From NCBI GenBank assembly GCA_035649635.1, contig DASRJE010000205.1:11066-75065 (forward strand): DNA of 64,000 bases, in the 5' to 3' direction. Made by a program: the position numbers and the translations under genes. The notes beneath the pieces were generated by a model. The model searched no databases and was not told the origin of the DNA. It saw nothing but the letters and a program-made list of their open reading frames with translations. The first letter of the stretch is position 1. Each line of letters starts with the position of its first letter. The DNA comes from Gp6-AA40 sp035649635. Lineage in GTDB: Bacteria; Acidobacteriota; Vicinamibacteria; Vicinamibacterales; UBA2999. Shown in pieces: positions 1 through 7,500 of the stretch.

Positions 1-1516
1 GCGCCGCAACCGTCACAGTGACATTCGACGTCGCCGTGCCTCCACGCCCGTCTGACGCAGTCACCGTCAGGACCACTGGCCCTGCCTGATTCGGCGCCGT
101 CCACGTGCAGTTGGCGGCGTCAGCAGGCATGAACGTGCCCTGCGGTGCCGTCCACCGATATGTCACTGCATCACCGTCAGGATCTGTTGCCTGGGCAGCA
201 CACTTACAGGTCTGACCGGGCTGGACCGTATTCGGCGTACAGGACGCCACAACGTTGAACGTCGGGTTGCGATTCGCCGGCGGTGGCGGCTTCGGCGCCG
301 GTGGCGGCGGCGGTGGTGGTGGCGGTGGCGGTGGTGGCGGCGGTGGTGGTGGAGGAGGCACCAACATTCTGGGCGGCGTGACGCCTGGGTGCCATCCGAT
401 CCGCGCGTCGAAGCCCCATGCGCTGTGATCGAGCTCGACGCCGCCGACCGATCGAGATCCCGTCCCGACGCTGTAGTTGGCGCCGCCATGCAGGAAGAAC
501 CCGCTCCTCGCCTGCCACACGAGGCCCGCTTTGAATGCGGTGTTGTTGGACAACTCGCTCAGGAGCGGTGCGATGCTCCCGTCGAGTGCAACAAACGGCG
601 GGTTGTTGACAGAGACATCGTCGCCCGTGGGCGCTTCCCCTTCGAGTTCGAGCAGCACGCGCAGTGGCGAGCGGCTGGGGAAGCCAGTACCAACGCCCCA
701 TCGGAAGCCGCTCGAGAGATCGAACTCGTCGGGACTTCCGCGACCAACGTAACCAACCATCCCCGAGAGTTCCATCTTGCGCGAGAACTCACCGCTGGCG
801 ACCAGATCGATGGTGCCGGCAAACGCCTTCGTGCTCGCTGCTGTCGCTCCGCCACTCGGGAACTTGACCATCACTCGCGGAGCGAGGCTCATTCCGTTGC
901 CGCGTGATTGCGAGAGCAGACCGAACTTCGCGCCGATGACAATCGGTTCACCGAGTGTCTTCGACCAGTGGTCGCGATTGAACGGGAACTCGTTGGCTAC
1001 ACCGCCGAATTCAGTGTCCGACGGAACGAACACAGGCCGGATGTTTCGCAGGAAACGTCCGACTCGCCACGATCCGAACAGTTCAACACGATCGCCAAGA
1101 CCAACGGCGCCGGTGATACCGAACTCACCGACGTCAGTCAGTCCCTGATGACGATCGAAGTTGGCTCTGTAGACACTGAACGAGAGCTTTCCAGAAGGAA
1201 GCGTCTCGGCAGTCGGTACAAACCACAACCCGGTGTCGCCGAAGTAAGTCGGTAACGCCGGGCGTGGCGTGGTATCACCCTGCAGAACAAGTTCACCTTG
1301 CGCTGCTTGCGGCGCGGGCTTCTGCGTGGCAGGGGCCGGTGTAGCAGGCTTCTGCGTGGCAGGGGCCGGTGCGGCGGGCTTCTGTGTGGCGGGCTTCTGT
1401 GTGGCAGGCGCTTGGGCAGACGCCGCCCCAACAGAGAACGTTACCAGTAGGCACACCCACAATAACGTACGCAACAGACGTCCCTTCTTGATTTCCGGCG
1501 ACGACGAACGACTCAC
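1..1516 (-). CDS. Outer-membrane beta-barrel protein with proline-rich linker and PKD/Ig-like domain (C-terminus beyond window)
   Basis: The reading frame is open from a GTG at 1516 to the left edge, so the gene is 3'-truncated by the window. An in-frame TAA lies just upstream and leaves the GTG as the only plausible start. The product has a signal peptide ending near Ala-Ser-Ala-Gln, a repeated Ala-Thr-Gln-Lys-Pro segment, then about 270 residues of alternating Gly/aromatic/hydrophobic character (for example YFGDTGLWFVPTAETLPSG) typical of a transmembrane barrel. An uninterrupted run of about 20 prolines (around 300-360) follows, and then a PKD/Ig-like module with the signature DPDGDAVTYRW. 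The architecture resembles barrel-linker-OmpA proteins, so a peptidoglycan-binding OmpA domain may follow outside the window; that part is inference. It lies 12 bp downstream of the KGG gene on the same strand. Confidence 0.82.
   Translation of the reverse strand, partial: MSRSSSPEIKKGRLLRTLLWVCLLVTFSVGAASAQAPATQKPATQKPAAPAPATQKPATPAPATQKPAPQAAQGELVLQGDTTPRPALPTYFGDTGLWFVPTAETLPSGKLSFSVYRANFDRHQGLTDVGEFGITGAVGLGDRVELFGSWRVGRFLRNIRPVFVPSDTEFGGVANEFPFNRDHWSKTLGEPIVIGAKFGLLSQSRGNGMSLAPRVMVKFPSGGATAASTKAFAGTIDLVASGEFSRKMELSGMVGYVGRGSPDEFDLSSGFRWGVGTGFPSRSPLRVLLELEGEAPTGDDVSVNNPPFVALDGSIAPLLSELSNNTAFKAGLVWQARSGFFLHGGANYSVGTGSRSVGGVELDHSAWGFDARIGWHPGVTPPRMLVPPPPPPPPPPPPPPPPPPPPAPKPPPPANRNPTFNVVASCTPNTVQPGQTCKCAAQATDPDGDAVTYRWTAPQGTFMPADAANCTWTAPNQAGPVVLTVTASDGRGGTATSNVTVTVAA
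1317..1406 (-). repeat. Tandem repeat coding the Ala/Pro/Thr/Gln/Lys spacer
   Basis: Four head-to-tail units begin at 1317, 1347, 1377 and 1392, two of 30 bp and two of 15 bp. All units are multiples of three, so the frame is kept. They encode Pro-Ala-Thr-Gln-Lys-Pro type repeats just after the signal peptide of the barrel protein. This is probably a periplasmic spacer whose length can vary by slippage. Confidence 0.8.
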
Positions 1517-1528
1517 GCGGGCTGTTTG

Positions 1529-1789
1529 TTAGTCCGCGCGGCCAGGCTCCCGGCCGGTGCCAGGGCCTTGTAAATTATGCACCTCGGAAGGAGAAATTGG
1601 CACGAGTCTACCACGCCCTCCGCGGCTGCTCTGCCCACCTTTTCGGCCAGCCGCGCGCGCTTCATCGGGAGTCCATTCGTGCGCGGTTCCCTTCTCGTGG
1701 GCGGCACGTCCCCCCTTGCTGGCAATCTCACGCTGCTTTTCTCGGCTCATCGAAGCGAACCCGCGACGTTCCTTGCGTGTTCCGTCCAC
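1529..1789 (-). CDS. KGG-repeat small stress-type protein
   Basis: An 86-residue hydrophilic protein. It has two copies of the KGG motif (IASKGGRAAHEKG and AAGRKGGQSSRGG) separated by a Trp/Thr-containing spacer (AHEWTPDEAR). This matches the small bacterial KGG / general-stress family (YciG-like), whose molecular role is poorly known. The start is a GTG at 1789 preceded by an excellent ribosome-binding site, AGGAGGG, about 5 nt upstream. The gene directly precedes the outer-membrane barrel gene on the same strand, so the two may be co-transcribed. The tail after residue 60 has no recognisable motif. Confidence 0.85.
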   Translation of the reverse strand: MDGTRKERRGFASMSREKQREIASKGGRAAHEKGTAHEWTPDEARAAGRKGGQSSRGGRGRLVPISPSEVHNLQGPGTGREPGRAD

Positions 1790-1940
1790 GGTACCCTCCT
1801 AAACGGTTTAAAGAGTGATTTGGTCGTGAGGTCCCCTCCTCATAGGGACGACCCCGCGTATTGGGTAGCCGGAACTTCAAGGTATGTGCCAGCGGTTGAG
1901 AGAGCCGTCTGCCCCGGCTGAGCAAGCGTTGAACGAGGGT

Positions 1941-1973
1941 GCATCACCCTTTCGTCAGGCGACGTGGTGATGC
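1941..1973. other. Intergenic stem-loop
   Basis: Arms GCATCACC (1941-1948) and GGTGATGC (1966-1973) are perfectly complementary, and a short inner CGTC/GACG pair could extend the hairpin. No T-tract follows on either strand, so it is not a convincing intrinsic terminator. The rest of 1790-2066 shows no gene or other signal that I can support. Confidence 0.4.
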
Positions 1974-2078
1974 GGATTCCAACACTGCTCCCAATCGGCT
2001 GTGTAATTCGTATAGGCATCAGGAAAACCCCCCATGCCTTTTGCCTCTCCATACACGCCCGCCACTAAGGGAGGTAAC

Positions 2079-2153
2079 ATGCGGGTATGGATGATTGCGC
2101 AGCGCCAGGACAGAGCCAGCAGCCAGCCGGCAACAAGACCGGTCGGACCGTGA
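2079..2153 (+). CDS. Possible 24-codon leader ORF overlapping the YggX-like gene
   Basis: The best ribosome-binding site here, AAGGGAGGT (2067-2075), is ideally placed for an ATG at 2079. That ATG opens a 24-codon frame ending in TGA at 2151-2153. The stop overlaps a GTG (2150) in the frame of the downstream YggX-like gene as GTGA, the arrangement seen in translational coupling. The peptide has no recognisable features. Alternatively the same site serves the ATG at 2087 of the downstream gene, with a long 12-nt spacing. I cannot decide between them from sequence. Confidence 0.3.
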   Translation: MRVWMIAQRQDRASSQPATRPVGP

Positions 2154-2413
2154 ACTGCGTGAAGTTTCAAAAGACCCTGCCCGGTCTCGACGCGCCACCG
2201 TGGCCGGGGGAACTAGGCCAGCGAATTTTTGAAAATGTGTCCGCGCAGGCATGGAAGCTGTGGGAAGACCGGCAAAAAATGATTCTGAATGAATACCGAT
2301 TGATGCCGTGGCAAAAGGAAGCGCAGGAACTGATCGGACGTCACATGGAGGACTTCTTCTTCGGAGCCGGCGCCGCGTTGCCGCCAGGGTACGTGCCACA
2401 GCAAGCTAAGTAA
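2087..2413 (+). CDS. yggX: Fe(II)-trafficking / oxidative damage protection protein, YggX family
   Basis: The core (VNCVKFQKTLPGLD, PPWPGELGQRIFENVS, AWKLWEDRQKMILNEYRL, then HMEDFFFG and a GYVP tail) follows the YggX family along its whole length, including the single near-N-terminal Cys. The family protects Fe-S clusters and is implicated in labile iron handling in the cytosol. Family members are about 90 residues; from ATG 2087 this one is 108, so the first 18-20 residues are extra. GTG 2150 would give the canonical length. ATG 2087 is annotated because the only good ribosome-binding site (2067-2075) lies upstream of it. The gene converges with the ATP-grasp gene 41 bp away. Confidence 0.88.
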   Translation: MDDCAAPGQSQQPAGNKTGRTVNCVKFQKTLPGLDAPPWPGELGQRIFENVSAQAWKLWEDRQKMILNEYRLMPWQKEAQELIGRHMEDFFFGAGAALPPGYVPQQAK

Positions 2414-2454
2414 CGCCGAGTCCCACTATTCGGTACATCCTCCGTCCCGGCCTC

Positions 2455-3717
2455 TCAGAGCGCGAGTTTCACTTCGCGATCAATCGCGAAATCCAACATG
2501 CGGTGAGCGTTGCGAAGCGCGCTCTCGACGTCGGCGGCGGTCTCGCCGGCGCCAAAGATGAAGCCCAGATAGCTCCGGCCTTCAGGTAAAGGCACCAGCG
2601 TCGTATCGGGCTTCGCCGTAATCACCACGTCGTCGATACCCGCAACGTGGCGGGCACTCTCTACCCCGCTTACCCCGCGATAGACCCCACGCCGCGGAAT
2701 GGGAATCATCATCACGCCGCTCGCGCGAGTACTTCGACGGTATCCGGAGACCGACTGTCCGATCGCGTGCCGGAGGAGCACCTCCTCGAGAGTGGTCAAA
2801 GTTTCATCCGGTGAGACAAATCGAATGGCCTTCGAGCACAGGCCTCCGATGGGACGAGCAGCCACCTCGAGTACGTAGATTCCCTGAGTGTTGACGCGAC
2901 ATTCCGCATGGATGGGACCGTGATGAAGTCCGAGTGCGCGGGCCGCGCCCGCCACGGCTTCCACGATCGCGTGCTGTGTCGCCCTTGGCGCGCGAGAGGG
3001 CGTCACGTAGATGGTCTCTTCGAAGAACGGGCCGTCCAGTGGATCCGGCTTGTCGAAGATCGCGAAGACCTGGAGCGTCCCTTCGGTCAGTACGCCTTCG
3101 ATCGCGTACTCGCGACCGGGAATGAAGGCTTCGATCAACACGTAGTCGTGAGCGCTTTCACGCTCTGTGGCAATTTCGGTGGTCTTGAGCAATCGGCTGA
3201 CACGCGCGATCGCAGCCGAGAGCTCTCGCCGATCGTCGGCACGAATTACACCCTGACTACCCGAAAGCGCCAACGGTTTGACGACGACGGGATACGAGAC
3301 AGGGTTCAGTTCTGAAAGGTGCTCCGAAAGCAGACCAACGTGAAACGCCGGTATCAAGAGTCCGGCAGCGTCAAACTTTCGACGCGCGATCAATTTGTTC
3401 CGACTCGCCTCCGCGGAGGCCGGTGAATTTCCAGGAAGCCCCAACGCCGTCGCGACGTGTGCCGCCAACACAGTCGGGCGATCACCGACTGCAAGCACGC
3501 CAGACACGATCTCCCCACGACAGGCTGCGACCACGGCCTCGACCGAAGACGGCGTGTCGTGAAATCTCACGGGGATGGCCGCGTCCCACCAGGGATCATC
3601 CAGGCGATCGCAGCGATCGCTGGCGAACACGAGGCGAACACCAACTTTCTCGGCGGCCTCGCCAAAGGAACGGATTTGATAACCGGTCGTCGTGGCCAGG
3701 AGAAGTACGCGCTTCAC
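2455..3717 (-). CDS. ATP-grasp domain enzyme
   Basis: A 420-residue cytosolic protein of the ATP-grasp ligase superfamily, which forms acyl-phosphate intermediates and joins a carboxylate to an amine or similar nucleophile. Visible are an N-terminal Rossmann-like segment (VKRVLLLATTTGYQ), the ATP-binding strand with Lys (VVVKPLALSGSQGV), the acidic strand FIPGREYAIEGVL, and the metal-binding end LEVAARPIGGLC. The start is taken as GTG 3717, which overlaps the stop of the upstream radical SAM gene as GTGA and begins exactly at the conserved Rossmann strand. Longer in-frame extensions run into that gene and look non-coding. The substrate is unknown. Tight coupling to the radical SAM gene suggests both act on one product. 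Confidence 0.85.
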   Translation of the reverse strand: MKRVLLLATTTGYQIRSFGEAAEKVGVRLVFASDRCDRLDDPWWDAAIPVRFHDTPSSVEAVVAACRGEIVSGVLAVGDRPTVLAAHVATALGLPGNSPASAEASRNKLIARRKFDAAGLLIPAFHVGLLSEHLSELNPVSYPVVVKPLALSGSQGVIRADDRRELSAAIARVSRLLKTTEIATERESAHDYVLIEAFIPGREYAIEGVLTEGTLQVFAIFDKPDPLDGPFFEETIYVTPSRAPRATQHAIVEAVAGAARALGLHHGPIHAECRVNTQGIYVLEVAARPIGGLCSKAIRFVSPDETLTTLEEVLLRHAIGQSVSGYRRSTRASGVMMIPIPRRGVYRGVSGVESARHVAGIDDVVITAKPDTTLVPLPEGRSYLGFIFGAGETAADVESALRNAHRMLDFAIDREVKLAL

Positions 3718-5108
3718 AGCAAATCGAGTTGCTCGGGCCCCGGCTCGGCGCAGCAGTACCATCCCTCGGTCATATAGGGTGGGGTCAGACCCCGCACACG
3801 CGCGGGCCGTGCTGCGGTTCCGGTCGCGAGCGCCCATATTCGATCGAACACGTCACTGCGAGACGAACTCGATGTTCCGGCGACGACGTCCATCACGGCA
3901 CGTTGAAGTTCGTCGACACGCGAATCGCGATGGCGCCATGGGAATGTCAGTGATTGCGCATCGAACGGATCCACGAGCTCACGAATGTCCGGCAGCTCCA
4001 TCAATTTCGATTCCGCCGTCACGAGCAGACGTATCGCGAGTTGAATGGGCGCCACCGCTTCGGTCAGGTGAAGGCTGTCGATCTGTTCGAGCAAGTCGAC
4101 ATAACCGTCGATGGTGGTCCACGGCGTGAAGGGGACGAACGTCGGCGCTAGTGCCACACGAGCATGGCGGCAGATCTCGACCGCGTTGATGAAATCGGCT
4201 CGAGTGTGACCCTTTCGCAGCTTCACCAGTACCTCATCGTCGACCGATTCCACGGCGCTCGTGATCATCAGGCATCCCGTGTCGCGCAGGAGGGCGAGCA
4301 TGTCGGCATGGCGCAGGATGTGCTCGATCTTGATCGTGACGTCGTAGGTGAGGCCGGGGAATCGGGTCGCGACTGCTTCGACCAGTCGACGCGCGTGAGT
4401 CGGACCATTCAGGAAATCAGGATCGCCAAACGAGATGTGCTGCGCGCCGGCAGCAACCTGCGCGTGCACGTCGTCCAGGACGACATCGAGTGGAATCACC
4501 CGGAAAGTGCCGTGATAAACCGGCACGATCGGACAGTGCCGACACAGATGCTTGCAGCCTCGCGTGGCGTCAGTGGATCCGACGACGCGTCGACTTCCGT
4601 CCGGCATGTGCAACGAGGCATAGCGTGTCAGCGGCGGCAATGCCGAGCGATCGGGTTGAACGAAGCGAAGTCGCGGTTGGAGCTTCGAGATTGAGTTCTG
4701 CGAGTCGCGAGTTGGAAGTTCGGCGTTAGGAGTCAGGAGCTGGGAGTTGGCTAGATTCACCAGGTCAGCCTCCGCTTCCGGCCCGAGTACCTTCTCGACA
4801 CCCTGCTCCCGTAGCCAGTTCGCGTTCAGCGGTGCGTATAAGCCGTACGCAGCCAGCCGGGCCGATGGATTCACCTGACGGATCCGCGCGATGACGGGCG
4901 CGGCCAGCCGTGTCGCGGTGTGCATTGGAAGATAAAACGCGACGAGGTCAGCCTCCGTGATGCTCGCATCAGTGAGTGCGTCACGCGAGGTGTCCACACA
5001 ATCCACGTCGATTCCTTCCCGTCGCAGCCAGGCCGCCGGGGACGCCAAACCGAAGGGCTGACGCCCGAGGTCATAAGTGGAAATCAGGAGAACTCGCACG
5101 GTTTCCAT
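3714..5108 (-). CDS. CCAEP-tail radical SAM protein with N-terminal B12-binding-like domain
   Basis: A 464-residue protein. The N-terminus (VRVLLISTYDLGRQPFGLAS, then VDCVDTS and PVIGRI-like strands) resembles the Rossmann/cobalamin-binding domain common in radical SAM enzymes. A CX3CX2C cluster motif follows at Cys185, Cys189 and Cys192 (RGCKHLCRHCPI), with SFGDPDFLNGP and a TIM-barrel-like remainder. The extreme C-terminus carries vicinal cysteines in the motif CCAEP (residues 452-456). This matches what I know as the CUAEP/CCAEP-tail radical SAM (seleno)protein family, in which the first or second position can be selenocysteine; here both codons are TGC. The reaction is not known. It is the first gene of a two-gene unit with the ATP-grasp gene (4-bp overlap). 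A repeat-derived insert lies at residues ~119-140. Confidence 0.85.
   Translation of the reverse strand: METVRVLLISTYDLGRQPFGLASPAAWLRREGIDVDCVDTSRDALTDASITEADLVAFYLPMHTATRLAAPVIARIRQVNPSARLAAYGLYAPLNANWLREQGVEKVLGPEAEADLVNLANSQLLTPNAELPTRDSQNSISKLQPRLRFVQPDRSALPPLTRYASLHMPDGSRRVVGSTDATRGCKHLCRHCPIVPVYHGTFRVIPLDVVLDDVHAQVAAGAQHISFGDPDFLNGPTHARRLVEAVATRFPGLTYDVTIKIEHILRHADMLALLRDTGCLMITSAVESVDDEVLVKLRKGHTRADFINAVEICRHARVALAPTFVPFTPWTTIDGYVDLLEQIDSLHLTEAVAPIQLAIRLLVTAESKLMELPDIRELVDPFDAQSLTFPWRHRDSRVDELQRAVMDVVAGTSSSSRSDVFDRIWALATGTAARPARVRGLTPPYMTEGWYCCAEPGPEQLDLL
4690..4752. repeat. Dispersed GGGAGTTGG-type repeat inside the radical SAM gene
   Basis: This segment is a run of short G/T-rich units (GAGTTCTG, GAGTTGG, GGAGTCAGGAG, GGGAGTTGG). 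They resemble the intergenic repeats at 33730-33807 and 53420-53570. It lies in frame within the radical SAM gene and encodes a low-complexity Asn/Ser/Gln/Leu/Pro stretch between the N-terminal and radical SAM domains. Confidence 0.7.
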
Positions 5109-5130
5109 TGTTCCACGTTATCCTTCGTTC

Positions 5131-6642
<1,512 letters not shown>

Positions 6643-6645
6643 CCG

Positions 6646-7491
6646 GTGGCCCTCGAAAAGTATCGCCAGAAGCGTGACTTCACAAAATCGCCGGAGCCCG
6701 CCGGCAACGAGTTGCGCAAGTCGCCGAGCGGCCGCACGCCGCGCTTCTTCTGCGTGCAGAAACATCTCGCCAGTCATCTTCACTACGACTTCCGTCTTGA
6801 ACATGACGGCGTGCTGCTGTCGTGGGCCGTTCCGAAAGGGCCCTCACTCGACCCCGCGACCAAGCGCCTGGCGATGCACGTCGAAGATCATCCCTTCGAT
6901 TACGGCGAGTTCGAGGGCGTCATCCCATCGGGGTATGGCGCGGGCATCGTCATGCTGTGGGACGTGGGGACCTGGACACCCGAGGTCGACGATGTGGATG
7001 CGGCGTTGACGAAGGGTGATCTCAAGTTCACGCTGAACGGTTACAAGCTGAAAGGATCGTGGGTGCTCGTTCGCACGAAGGGTGGCTATGCCGCGGGCCG
7101 GGGACAGGAAGGCCGGTCGTGGCTGCTCATCAAGCATCGGGACGACTGGTCATCTGGTGAACTCGACATCGCCGAGTTCGCGCCGCTGAGCGTGAAGAGC
7201 GAAGGCGACTTTGCCGACATCCTGTCGCAGGACAACCCGGACATCTGGCGATCGAATCGTCCCGCGCAGGGCGGCGAGACGGGAGCGATGTTCGACAAGA
7301 TCATCGCGCAGGCGATGCAGATGCGCGCGTCGGCGACTCGGGATCCGGGATCCGGGACTCGGGGCGCGAAGGCGGCGGGATCCGGGACCCGGGATCCAGG
7401 ATCCGGGACTCCTATGCGATCCGCGAAAACAAAGGCGGTCAAGACGAAGGCAGCAAAAACGAAGGCCACCAAAACCGCCAAACGGCGATAA
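6646..7491 (+). CDS. Stand-alone LigD-type 3'-phosphoesterase domain protein with basic tail
   Basis: Residues ~1-190 match the phosphoesterase domain of bacterial NHEJ ligase D. Visible are FFCVQKHLASHLHYDFRLEH with the metal-ligand His and Asp residues, LLSWAVPKGPS, AMHVEDHPFDYGEFEGVIP, YGAGIVMLWDVG and KGSWVLVRT. This domain trims 3'-phosphates or ribonucleotides at DNA ends. No ligase or polymerase domain follows. Instead there is an Ile/Ala helix, a repeat-derived Gly/Ser/Arg/Asp stretch (residues ~228-255) and a Lys/Ala/Thr-rich tail (AKTKAVKTKAAKTK) like histone H1, probably DNA-binding. The start is GTG 6646, and the gene sits 9 bp before the quinoprotein gene. No Ku gene is present in the window. 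Confidence 0.9.
   Translation: MALEKYRQKRDFTKSPEPAGNELRKSPSGRTPRFFCVQKHLASHLHYDFRLEHDGVLLSWAVPKGPSLDPATKRLAMHVEDHPFDYGEFEGVIPSGYGAGIVMLWDVGTWTPEVDDVDAALTKGDLKFTLNGYKLKGSWVLVRTKGGYAAGRGQEGRSWLLIKHRDDWSSGELDIAEFAPLSVKSEGDFADILSQDNPDIWRSNRPAQGGETGAMFDKIIAQAMQMRASATRDPGSGTRGAKAAGSGTRDPGSGTPMRSAKTKAVKTKAAKTKATKTAKRR
7336..7410. repeat. Dispersed GGGACTCGGGATCC-type repeat inside the LigD-type gene
   Basis: The segment is built from alternating GGGATCC, GGGACTC and GGGACCC heptamers. It encodes Arg-Asp-Pro-Gly-Ser-Gly-Thr repeats in frame. The same heptamer family occurs in frame in the VWA gene (58194-58270) and in a related form in the intergenic stretch 45800-45880. Confidence 0.75.
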
Positions 7492-7500
7492 TCTCCAACC

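Noticed and set aside
1..360. Possible CRISPR or VNTR from the GGTGGCGGT run near 300-360
   Set aside because: It is a continuous proline-codon run in the barrel protein's linker, with no spacers.
1840..2052. 70-codon minus-strand frame in the gap after the KGG gene
   Set aside because: No ribosome-binding site and no recognisable composition. The hairpin in it is better explained as an intergenic structure.
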